A DNA stretch of 5,511 nt from NCBI GenBank assembly GCA_946412445.1, contig CAMKHH010000100.1, positions 1-5,511 of the forward strand, given 5' to 3'. Shown piece after piece: positions 1-5,511 of the stretch. Made by a program: the position numbers and the translations under genes. The notes under the pieces are model-generated. The model did not search any database, had not been told where the DNA came from, and was given only the letters and a program-made list of their open reading frames with translations. This DNA is from an uncultured Eubacterium sp. (GTDB taxonomy: Bacteria; Bacillota; Clostridia; Lachnospirales; Lachnospiraceae). Within the stretch, counting starts at the first letter, position 1, and each line of letters opens with the position of its first letter.

Positions 1-1079
1 CCCCGGGGCAATGAAAAGCTTATGTTCTGCAATGTACCTCGTCCTTTGCTGTATGCAAAATCCACCTGGTCAAAGACGATATATCCATTCTCATGCTGAG
101 GTGGATATTTACTTTCTGAATGCAGCATAAGATCCTCGGGTGCATCCACTACCTGCTGGATTCTGGAAGCGGAAGCAGAGCATTTGGTATACATCATAAA
201 CATACGGGTGACTGATATCATGCCTGTAGAAATCATGGTAAAGTATTGTGTAAATGCCACAATCTTACCTGGCTCTGTCTGAAGTCCCATCACCCGGTAG
301 GCACCTATTAAAACAACAAATGTAATTCCAAGGTTCATCATGAGGCTCATGACAGGATTGGCAGTCCCCATAATCAAACTTGCCTTCTTTTCATTTTCCA
401 CCAGCTTTTGATTCACCTGGTCATACCTTTGATGTTCTCTTCCCACGTTGAAAAGTGCTTTAATCACACGAATGCCCTGTGAGTCTTCTCGGACCACACG
501 AATCATATTATCCATGGATTTCTGTACGTTTGAGTAGCGCTTTACTCCCAGTGTGGAAATAAAGTAGACGAGTATAAAGATTACAGGAAGCACCGCAATC
601 ATAACTAACGAGAGAAATGAGTCCATGACCAATGTAACAATAATTCCGCCCAAAAGCAAAAGCGGTGCCCGCACGCCTAACCTCTGTATTCTGTTTATAA
701 AACTTTGTACGTTATATGTATCTGTTGTGATTCTGGATTCCAGAGACGGAATTGTGAATGTATCAATCTGTTTCGCTGAAAGTGTCATTGTACGATGGAA
801 CAGGTCATGGCGGATTTTTTCGGTACAGTCCCGCGAGACCTTTGACGCCATGCGGTTTGCCTTGACATTGCAGACAACCGCAGCCAGGGCAAAGAAAATC
901 ATCAGACATCCCCACGCGATAATCATGGATACCTTTCCATTGGCTGGAACAATTGTATCGAGAATATGGCTTAAGATATACGGAAGTGCCAATTCAGACA
1001 GTGTTCCTACCGTTTTGATTGTCAGCCCGACAAGCATGATGCCAATATATGGTTTTATGTAGCGATATAAGTAGTTCAT
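1..1079 (-). CDS. ABC exporter half-transporter (membrane domain plus start of ATPase domain), 3' end cut by window
   Basis: My translation of the minus strand from the ATG at 1079 stays open for 359 codons and runs off the window at base 1. Six hydrophobic segments (roughly residues 12-35, 51-71, 138-157, 158-178, 245-265, 272-296) and cytoplasmic-loop sequences such as ESRITTDTYNV (114-124) and QGIRVIKAL (201-209) are those of the type IV exporter (ABC_membrane) fold. Around residue 333 the nucleotide-binding domain starts (YIVFDQVDFAYSKG), with Y343 as the likely A-loop tyrosine. Walker A and everything after it lie outside. Such exporters move drugs, peptides or lipids outward; the substrate cannot be told from this part. 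In Clostridia close relatives commonly occur as tandem heterodimer pairs, so a partner gene may follow. A Shine-Dalgarno AGGAAG at 1084-1089 lies 4 bases before the ATG. The gene starts 61 bases after the regulator gene on the same strand, with no convincing promoter of its own. Confidence 0.9.
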   Translation of the reverse strand, partial: MNYLYRYIKPYIGIMLVGLTIKTVGTLSELALPYILSHILDTIVPANGKVSMIIAWGCLMIFFALAAVVCNVKANRMASKVSRDCTEKIRHDLFHRTMTLSAKQIDTFTIPSLESRITTDTYNVQSFINRIQRLGVRAPLLLLGGIIVTLVMDSFLSLVMIAVLPVIFILVYFISTLGVKRYSNVQKSMDNMIRVVREDSQGIRVIKALFNVGREHQRYDQVNQKLVENEKKASLIMGTANPVMSLMMNLGITFVVLIGAYRVMGLQTEPGKIVAFTQYFTMISTGMISVTRMFMMYTKCSASASRIQQVVDAPEDLMLHSESKYPPQHENGYIVFDQVDFAYSKGRGTLQNISFSLPR

Positions 1080-1091
1080 CTTTCTTCCTGG

Positions 1092-1117
1092 AGGTGTTCT
1101 GCGTACGCAGAACACCT
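1092..1117. repeat. Perfect 26-bp palindrome before the exporter gene
   Basis: AGGTGTTCTGCGT is followed directly by its exact reverse complement, with no spacer. It sits between the regulator stop codon and the exporter start, ending 2 bases before the exporter Shine-Dalgarno. As DNA it is a symmetrical site of the size bound by a dimeric winged-helix protein; as RNA it could fold into a hairpin with a small loop. It is followed by TTTT only on the plus strand, so it is a poor intrinsic terminator for the minus-strand genes. An operator or a leader hairpin for the exporter are both possible. The palindrome is certain, its role is not. Confidence 0.85.
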
Positions 1118-1140
1118 TTTACAAAGTGCAATTATTATGT

Positions 1141-2061
1141 TTACATGGGACTATATGAGATACGAACCTTAATATCCTGACTATAATTTCCAAAACTGCT
1201 CCCGAAGATTGTAAGTCCGCCTACATTTCTGGCATCTTCAGGTACTTGAAGCTTAAACCGGATTGTGCTTCTGTAATCCAGTGCAAATTGTTTTATATTT
1301 ACGTCTGATATCTTAAGTCCATCCAGAAAGGTACCTTTTTTATTGATAGAAATCATCTTGAGCAGCCCATACTGATTCCAGTTGGGAAACCACCAGTCAG
1401 GAGTAAAAATACCTCGCACATCTCCAAAATCACCCGGACTCGTCCAGGTACCAATCTTAACATCATTTAAAATAAAAGAAATATCGGAAGGCCAGTCACT
1501 GTTTACCCCGGGGGCCTCAGAGCTTATCTCCATAGACAACGTCAGTTGCTCAATCTTTGTGGAATTTGGCAGCAGATTAGGAATAATATACTCAACATAC
1601 CCCTTGGTAAACCAGAATATGCCGGCATTCATTCTATCCGGATGCGCAAAATACCTGGAATCATCAACTTCACCAATCAAAGCCTTGTTTGTGGATATAC
1701 CGCAAGTTGGATAAACCTCATAATTGGAATAATGTCCTACAGGAACTTCCGTATTATATATATTCCGCTCATCTTCTATCTCTTCTGCTTCCACCTCAAC
1801 CAATATCTTATCCACATTCACCCTGCACATCTTCTGATTACCATGTCCGCCGTGCTCCGTCAGAATTTTGACGATTCCGCTTTCCTCAAGCTTCTTCATA
1901 TGGCTTGTAAGAGCACCATTCGTAATTCCCAGGCTTGATGCCAGTTCATTCATATTCATCTCTTTATTTTCCAGGAGAAGCTTCACAATATTGATTCTCA
2001 GCTCCGATCCCAATGCTTTAAACACGTTAAGTCCTTCATCCAAGTTTTTAATGTGTAACAT
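1141..2061 (-). CDS. ArsR-like winged-helix regulator with a large C-terminal putative sugar-sensing domain
   Basis: This 306-residue protein begins with an ArsR/SmtB-like winged helix-turn-helix: FKALGSELRINIVKLL (14-29), a helix-turn-helix at about 36-60 (MNELASSLGITNGALTSHMK) and a wing at about 63-82. The usual ArsR metal site (Cys-Val-Cys in the recognition helix) is absent. Canonical ArsR proteins have about 100 residues; here some 200 more follow, rich in predicted strands, with SDWPSDISFILND (188-200), GTWTSPGDFGDVRG (204-217), PDWW (221-224) and NVGGLTIFG (279-287). Five Trp (190, 206, 223, 224, 228) cluster there, as in sugar-binding surfaces. I recall this architecture in Firmicutes beside sugar importers and glycosidases, but know no characterised member. 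It probably acts in the cytoplasm as a ligand-responsive DNA-binding protein controlling the adjacent importer, itself, or both. The ATG at 2061 is preceded by AAGGCGG (2068-2074), 6 bases away. It has its own promoter upstream. Confidence 0.88.
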   Translation of the reverse strand: MLHIKNLDEGLNVFKALGSELRINIVKLLLENKEMNMNELASSLGITNGALTSHMKKLEESGIVKILTEHGGHGNQKMCRVNVDKILVEVEAEEIEDERNIYNTEVPVGHYSNYEVYPTCGISTNKALIGEVDDSRYFAHPDRMNAGIFWFTKGYVEYIIPNLLPNSTKIEQLTLSMEISSEAPGVNSDWPSDISFILNDVKIGTWTSPGDFGDVRGIFTPDWWFPNWNQYGLLKMISINKKGTFLDGLKISDVNIKQFALDYRSTIRFKLQVPEDARNVGGLTIFGSSFGNYSQDIKVRISYSPM

Positions 2062-2076
2062 CTAACCCCGCCTTCT

Positions 2077-2098
2077 AGTGCTTTGAGAGTACTTTAGA
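2077..2098. repeat. Imperfect tandem 11-bp repeat in the regulator leader, possible operator
   Basis: On the plus strand AGTGCTTTGAG (2077-2087) is followed directly by AGTACTTTAGA (2088-2098). The units share 8 of 11 positions and the core AGT-purine-CTTT. It lies just downstream of the predicted transcription start of the regulator gene and before its ribosome site, where a bound repressor would block transcription. One helical turn between units suits side-by-side binding. The repeat is visible; binding is inference. Confidence 0.35.
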
Positions 2099-2111
2099 TT
2101 TTTCTTAATTC

Positions 2112-2140
2112 ACTATACATGAATTTTCTCCAATATGCAA
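2112..2140 (-). promoter_or_regulatory. Sigma-A-type promoter of the regulator gene
   Basis: Read on the minus strand, TTGCAT (2135-2140) and TATAGT (2112-2117) are separated by exactly 17 bases. They match the -35 consensus TTGACA at 4 of 6 positions and the -10 consensus TATAAT at 5 of 6. The expected start point is near 2105, giving a leader of about 43 bases before the ATG at 2061. It follows the hairpins that end the importer operon, which suggests that the regulator is transcribed separately. Confidence 0.7.
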
Positions 2141-2160
2141 TACTGGATTAGCTAAATTCA

Positions 2161-2184
2161 GAAAGCCTGCCACTGGCAGCTTTC
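2161..2184. terminator. Small hairpin in the importer 3' region, weak terminator candidate
   Basis: GAAAG and CTGCC (2161-2165, 2167-2171) pair with GGCAG and CTTTC (2175-2184) around a 3-base loop, with one bulged C at 2166. On the minus strand it is followed by TGAATTT rather than a clean run of T, so termination would be weak. It ends 20 bases before the -35 box of the regulator promoter and may help to insulate that promoter from importer transcription. Confidence 0.4.
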
Positions 2185-2190
2185 CTTGCA

Positions 2191-2208
2191 TACTTTGGTA
2201 TTAAAGTA
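2191..2208. repeat. Short dyad TACTTT-6-AAAGTA
   Basis: TACTTT at 2191-2196 and its complement AAAGTA at 2203-2208 flank a 6-base spacer. The same TACTTT word recurs at 2090-2095 inside the tandem repeat of the regulator leader. A shared protein-binding half-site is possible, but a 6-bp match in AT-rich DNA can be chance. Confidence 0.25.
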
Positions 2209-2218
2209 AGTGTGTATC

Positions 2219-2256
2219 ACAAAGGAGATTACCTTAATAACGGTAATCTCCTTTGT
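2219..2256. terminator. 15-bp perfect hairpin after the importer operon
   Basis: ACAAAGGAGATTACC (2219-2233) pairs without mismatch with 2242-2256 around an 8-base loop. It starts 21 bases past the stop codon of the last permease gene, where an operon terminator is expected. On the minus strand it is preceded by GGAAAAG and followed by GATACAC, with no T run. The T-rich tail (CTTTTCCTTT) is on the plus-strand side. It may define the 3' end of the importer mRNA by stalling or by blocking exonucleases, or stop antisense transcription from the regulator side. Confidence 0.6.
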
Positions 2257-2277
2257 CTTTTCCTTTAAATTGACCGT

Positions 2278-3168
2278 TCATCCCTTGACAGCTCCTGCTG
2301 TCATTCCATCAATAAAATAGCTTTGGAAACATAAGAATACCACAAAAATTGGTATGATTGCAAACATGGATCCCGCAATCAGCAAATCATAATTATTTCC
2401 ATAGGGTGTCAAAAGTGTATTTAAGCCTATTGGAAGTGTGAATTTCTTTGCATCACGAAATACCAGCATTGGCCAGAGCATATTATTCCACGCTCCCATA
2501 GTTGACAATATTGCCATAGATGCAAACGCAGGTTTCGTTATTGGAAAAATAATCTTAAAGCAGATTCCATATTCTGTTGCTCCATCGATACGGCCTGCAT
2601 CCAACAACTCTTTTGGAAGTCCGATCATATATTGTCGGAAAAAGAATATGGTAGATGCAGCACAAAGTCCCGGCAGGATGACCCCGGCTGTAGTATTAAT
2701 AAGTTTTATATCAATCATCTGCTTGTAAAGCGGGAGCATCAGTATTTCAAACGGAACCATCATTGTTGCAATAACTAAAAACAAGATTATATTACGCAGT
2801 TTGAAAACATACATGGAAATTCCATATGCCACCAGATAACAAATCAACAAGGTTAAAACCACAGTTGTTATCGTAAGAACCATGCTGTTCTTAAACCACA
2901 TGAAATATTTCTTTGAATCTGCATTCCACGAAAATAAATATTTATAATTATTCAAGGTCATGGTTGAAATATCTAAATTTACGGATAATCCCTTACGAAT
3001 CAGTTCACGTCCGGGGCGAAAAGAGGCTAATAAGCCTGCAAATACCGGAAATATAATTATAATTCCCAGGAATGCAAACCATGCAGTTGATAAAATACTT
3101 AGTATTGTTTGTTTCTTCTGAATGCCCATTTTGTCTTTTTGGGGAGGCTTTGCCGTCGTTGTCATCAT
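2278..3168 (-). CDS. araQ: Carbohydrate ABC transporter permease, MalG/AraQ type (CUT1 family)
   Basis: This 296-residue inner-membrane subunit forms half of the import channel. Six membrane segments lie at roughly 25-47, 95-117, 127-148, 160-178, 215-237 and 262-282. The cytoplasmic EAA loop that docks the ATPase is visible at 187-213 (ELLDAGRIDGATEYGICFK, ending FPITKP). The C terminus YFIDGMTAGAVKG is typical of MalG-type subunits. The stretch FTLPIGLNTLLTPYGNNYD (243-261) closely resembles what I recall of Bacillus subtilis AraQ, part of the arabino-oligosaccharide importer, so that symbol is proposed. The substrate still rests on resemblance. The gene starts on the base after the stop codon of the upstream permease, with GAGGAG at 3175-3180 as ribosome site, so translation is probably coupled. 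A second ATG follows directly (3165), and either could be used. It is the last gene of the operon. Confidence 0.9.
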   Translation of the reverse strand: MMTTTAKPPQKDKMGIQKKQTILSILSTAWFAFLGIIIIFPVFAGLLASFRPGRELIRKGLSVNLDISTMTLNNYKYLFSWNADSKKYFMWFKNSMVLTITTVVLTLLICYLVAYGISMYVFKLRNIILFLVIATMMVPFEILMLPLYKQMIDIKLINTTAGVILPGLCAASTIFFFRQYMIGLPKELLDAGRIDGATEYGICFKIIFPITKPAFASMAILSTMGAWNNMLWPMLVFRDAKKFTLPIGLNTLLTPYGNNYDLLIAGSMFAIIPIFVVFLCFQSYFIDGMTAGAVKG

Positions 3169-4065
3169 TTAGCTCTCCTCCTTTTTAAATGTACCATTCG
3201 CCACAAGCTGCACAACATTAATAAGTAATCCCAGAATCAGCAGAACCAGCCCTACCGCAGAAGCATATCCCAGCTGATTCTTTTCAATTCCACGTTTATA
3301 CAGATATCCCACAATTGTCAGTCCTATATTCTTCGGCGATGTATTGCCATTCCACAGCATGAAGGATTCCAGGAACATCGAAAGTCCTGCATAGACACTG
3401 ATTGTAACTACATAAATTGTTGTGGGCTTTAATAATGGAAGCGTAATATATCGAAATTTCTTCCAGGCACCCGCCCCATCAATCTCCGCTGACTCATAGT
3501 AAGTCTTATCAATTCCCTTCAGACCAGATAAGAAATACAGCATATTCACACCAGTCCACCTCCAACAACATAAAACCAGCAGTGCAGCCATTGCAGTTGC
3601 ACCATTCTTCAGCCACGCAATTGGCTGCATCCCCAAATTTGTCAACAGCACATTCATCTGACCCGTCGTATATTCTGAGAACATCAGGCGGAACAGTGTT
3701 CCCGAAATCACTACGGAGGTCAGCGCCGGAAGGTATAACAGTGCCTTCCACAATCCCTTTGCCTTTACCAGACTGCCGTCCATCATTACAGCAAAAAGCA
3801 TCGGAAATGGAATCAGCAGCGCAATGGACAGCAGCATATATGTAAAGCTGTTCTTGATTGCAGTATGAAAGGTAGTGTCTTTGAGTAATTTCCCATAATT
3901 GGCGAAACCAACCCATTCAACCTGTCCGGGAAGAATTGACTGGAAACTCATCTTAACTGTAGAAAATAATGGATAAATCCAAAATATACAAAAACTCAAT
4001 ATAAATGGAAGTACAAATACATATGGGGCTGCTTTTTGAGAATACAGAAACTTTTTAAACTTCAT
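3169..4065 (-). CDS. araP: Carbohydrate ABC transporter permease, MalF/AraP type (CUT1 family)
   Basis: This 298-residue integral membrane subunit pairs with the MalG-type permease encoded next. Hydrophobic segments lie at about 14-35, 72-94, 108-128, 157-180, 212-234 and 267-289. The EAA loop is at 189-214 (YYESAEIDGAGAWKKFRYIT, then LPLLKP). KMSFQSILPGQVEWVGFANY (38-57) and NIGLTIVGYLYKRG (246-259) match my memory of Bacillus subtilis AraP, which supports arabino-oligosaccharides as substrate. I chose the ATG at 4065 because AAAGGAG at 4074-4080 lies 8 bases before it. An in-frame GTG at 4074 would add three residues, but it overlaps that ribosome site and has none of its own. The gene follows the binding-protein gene by about 100 bases that carry a strong hairpin, and its stop codon abuts the start of the next permease. 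Confidence 0.9.
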   Translation of the reverse strand: MKFKKFLYSQKAAPYVFVLPFILSFCIFWIYPLFSTVKMSFQSILPGQVEWVGFANYGKLLKDTTFHTAIKNSFTYMLLSIALLIPFPMLFAVMMDGSLVKAKGLWKALLYLPALTSVVISGTLFRLMFSEYTTGQMNVLLTNLGMQPIAWLKNGATAMAALLVLCCWRWTGVNMLYFLSGLKGIDKTYYESAEIDGAGAWKKFRYITLPLLKPTTIYVVTISVYAGLSMFLESFMLWNGNTSPKNIGLTIVGYLYKRGIEKNQLGYASAVGLVLLILGLLINVVQLVANGTFKKEES

Positions 4066-4073
4066 AGCCTTCA

Positions 4074-4080
4074 CTCCTTT
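4074..4080 (-). promoter_or_regulatory. Ribosome binding site that fixes the first permease start
   Basis: AAAGGAG on the minus strand is 8 bases upstream of the ATG at 4065. Its last base is the first base of the alternative in-frame GTG at 4074, so that GTG cannot be served by this site. Confidence 0.75.
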
Positions 4081-4115
4081 ATATGTTGCGTATCAAATCC
4101 TTACCATGTATACAG

Positions 4116-4155
4116 CAGGGAGCAGCTGTAGAATCCATTCTGTAGCTGCTCCCTG
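4116..4155. promoter_or_regulatory. Strong intercistronic hairpin between binding protein and permease genes
   Basis: CAGGGAGCAGCT (4116-4127) pairs perfectly with AGCTGCTCCCTG (4144-4155). Inside, after a GT/GT internal loop, AGAAT pairs with ATTCT around a 2-base loop. It begins 13 bases past the stop codon of the binding-protein gene. No T run follows on the minus strand, so it is not a classic terminator. In many binding-protein operons such hairpins protect the upstream message from 3' decay, so the binding protein is made in excess over the permeases. That role is inferred here by analogy. Confidence 0.75.
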
Positions 4156-4168
4156 TCGATTCTGGCAG

Positions 4169-5511
4169 TTAATCCTGCTCAACCTCCATATACTCCTTCG
4201 CATCTTTTATTGCATCATCAACTTTTGTCCCATCATGCAATATGGAATTCAATGTAGTCGTATTAAGGTAATCCCCTAAGGTAAATGCATTAGCGTTTAC
4301 AGTAATAGCTTCTACCTCATCTTTAACCTCATTCAATACATCGAAAGGATTTGTTTTGAAAAACGCAATATACTGATTTGAAGTATCCTGAGTAACTGCA
4401 GGATCTGTCCATACGGACGTGTTGCACACATCAAACCCAAGATTTTCCCAGATTCCAAGGCATCCTTCTTTTGAGCATTTTGCATAGGTAATGAAGTCAG
4501 CAGCAAGTTCAGGATCCTTTGATTGTTTTGTCACGACAGTTCCTGTTCCGCCTATTCCCACAGAACGAGACTGTCCTTCTTCAAACACTGGACAAGGTGC
4601 CATCGCCCATTTCCCTTTTTCCTCAGGCATATAGTTCAGGAAGCGGCTCATAAACCACATGGCTTTGGGGAAAGAAGCAATATTCCCATCCAGAATGTTC
4701 TGAAATCCGGCCTCAAGATCGACCTGTCCATCTGGTGATAACATAGCCAAATCATCATCCAGCCATCCCTGCTGCATCTTTAACATCTGGGGAATTGAAT
4801 CCGGAATTACGGCCTTTCCGTCTTTATTCACCCAGTCCTCCTTGTTCTCAGCCATCGCCAGCCACAACCAGTCCGTTCCTCCTGTATCCACCGATGTCAT
4901 CTTGACCTTACCACCTGATGCATCTTTCAGTTTTTTAGCTGCCTCAGTATAGTCATCCCAGGTTTTAATCGTCGAATAATCGATATCATATTGTTTCAGC
5001 AGTTCATCGTTATAGAACATGACTGTCGCTCCTACGTGCGTTGGAGCACCATAGTTTTCACCATCTTTCGAATAAATTTCAATTCTGGATGGTACCAGAT
5101 CCGCTTTGTATGGTTCCAATGCATCATTCAATGGATAAAGCTGAACTTCACCCTGCAGAAAATTAGGAAATTGTCCCCGTTCGATATCACATAAATCCGG
5201 TGCGCCCTCTCCTGTCTGAAGTGCCATAATCATTTTATTATGCATATCGGCAAATGGATAGGTCGTGAATGTAATCTGTATCTGCCTGTCCGGATTTTCT
5301 TCATTCCATTTTTCCAACATTTTTGCATAAAATGTGTTATGCATCTCCACAAAGGACCACATCTCCATATGTGTGCCTGAATCAGGCCCCACCGTTGTAA
5401 CTGCTTCAGCCTCAGCTTCGCCCGATTCAGATGTAGAACTCTCATCCGATTTTCCGGAACTGTCTGCCGGTGCGCCTTCCGAACCGCATCCGGAGAAAAG
5501 TAATGCTGCCG
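4169..5511 (-). CDS. araN: Extracellular sugar-binding lipoprotein of a CUT1 ABC importer, AraN-like, 5' end cut by window
   Basis: The frame is open from the window edge to the stop at 4169, 447 codons visible, so the true start lies beyond 5511. The first visible residues AALLFSGCGSEG are the end of a signal peptide with a lipobox; the lipidated Cys is encoded at 5486-5488. A Ser/Glu/Ala-rich linker of about 35 residues follows, then a SBP_bac_1-type binding fold, giving a mature protein of 439 residues anchored outside the membrane. Counting from that Cys, MEMWSFVEMHNTFY (41-54) and THVGATVMFYN (150-160) resemble Bacillus subtilis AraN as I remember it, the receptor for arabino-oligosaccharides. 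Ligand identity is therefore likely but unproven. It is the first of three importer genes in the window and would deliver sugar to the two permeases. A GTG at 5392 is in frame but lies well after the lipobox and is not the start. No operon promoter is visible, so it must lie upstream. Confidence 0.9.
   Translation of the reverse strand, partial: AALLFSGCGSEGAPADSSGKSDESSTSESGEAEAEAVTTVGPDSGTHMEMWSFVEMHNTFYAKMLEKWNEENPDRQIQITFTTYPFADMHNKMIMALQTGEGAPDLCDIERGQFPNFLQGEVQLYPLNDALEPYKADLVPSRIEIYSKDGENYGAPTHVGATVMFYNDELLKQYDIDYSTIKTWDDYTEAAKKLKDASGGKVKMTSVDTGGTDWLWLAMAENKEDWVNKDGKAVIPDSIPQMLKMQQGWLDDDLAMLSPDGQVDLEAGFQNILDGNIASFPKAMWFMSRFLNYMPEEKGKWAMAPCPVFEEGQSRSVGIGGTGTVVTKQSKDPELAADFITYAKCSKEGCLGIWENLGFDVCNTSVWTDPAVTQDTSNQYIAFFKTNPFDVLNEVKDEVEAITVNANAFTLGDYLNTTTLNSILHDGTKVDDAIKDAKEYMEVEQD

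Noticed and set aside
625..1062. Plus-strand open frame of 145 codons
   Set aside because: It lies entirely antisense to the exporter gene, whose reading frame gives a clear membrane-transporter protein. The plus-strand product shows no recognisable motif.
1080..1140. A separate promoter for the exporter (CATAAT and TTGCAC words on the minus strand)
   Set aside because: No pair of -35 and -10 boxes with acceptable spacing and match could be found. The single words are expected in AT-rich DNA.
1382..2065. Several plus-strand open frames of 60-130 codons over the regulator gene
   Set aside because: All are antisense to the regulator, overlap each other in different frames and lack motifs.
3509..3916. 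Minus-strand open frame of 135 codons with a Cys-rich product
   Set aside because: It is an out-of-frame shadow within the first permease gene. The permease frame has the EAA loop and membrane segments, while this one has no family features or ribosome site.
4072..4074. GTG at 4074 as start of the first permease
   Set aside because: It overlaps the only good ribosome site, which is correctly spaced for the ATG at 4065.
5390..5392. GTG at 5392 as start of the binding-protein gene
   Set aside because: The frame is open upstream through a Ser/Glu-rich linker and a lipobox Cys at 5486-5488, so the true start lies beyond the window.
5230..5445. Minus-strand open frame of 71 codons overlapping the binding-protein gene
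   Set aside because: It is out of frame with the lipobox-bearing binding protein, and its Arg/His/Leu-rich composition is typical of a shadow frame.
1..5511. CRISPR array, tRNA, insertion sequence, prophage or toxin-antitoxin module
   Set aside because: No regularly spaced repeats, cloverleaf-like sequence, transposase or integrase motif, or small paired toxin-type gene was seen in either strand.

Overview
The window reads like a chromosome segment of a low-to-moderate GC Gram-positive anaerobe. Clostridia, and Lachnospiraceae in particular, is the best guess from remembered protein resemblance, the lipoprotein-type binding protein and the strong AGGAGG-like ribosome sites. No rRNA or other phylogenetic marker is present. 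All five genes lie on the minus strand, so transcription runs from high to low coordinates.

5511-2278 holds a three-gene carbohydrate importer of the CUT1 ABC family. In order of transcription it has a lipoprotein solute-binding protein (its first codons lie beyond base 5511), a MalF/AraP-type permease and a MalG/AraQ-type permease. Remembered sequence likeness to Bacillus subtilis AraN, AraP and AraQ is strong enough to propose uptake of arabinose-containing oligosaccharides. No ATPase gene is present, as expected for systems served by a shared MsmX-type ATPase encoded elsewhere. A very strong hairpin separates the binding-protein gene from the permeases. The permease genes abut with no intervening base.

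2277-2062 is a 216-base intergenic stretch. It carries a 15-bp perfect hairpin just past the importer, a second smaller hairpin, a short dyad, a good sigma-A-type promoter (17-base spacer) and a tandem repeat in the leader of the next gene.

2061-1141 encodes a 306-residue regulator. It has an ArsR-like winged helix at the N terminus and a large, Trp-rich, probably beta-sandwich C-terminal domain in place of the usual metal site. This is the most interesting protein here: a likely one-component sensor of the imported sugar or another metabolite, of a little-described type.

1140-1 begins with a 61-base gap carrying a perfect 26-bp palindrome. It is followed by the membrane domain and first nucleotide-binding-domain residues of an ABC exporter half-transporter, cut by the window edge. 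It may be co-transcribed with the regulator.

Together the window looks like a sugar-uptake operon, its probable regulator, and an exporter whose connection to them is uncertain. I see no CRISPR array, tRNA, mobile element or clearly new multigene system. The main novelty is the sensor domain of the regulator and the set of strong palindromes between the genes.
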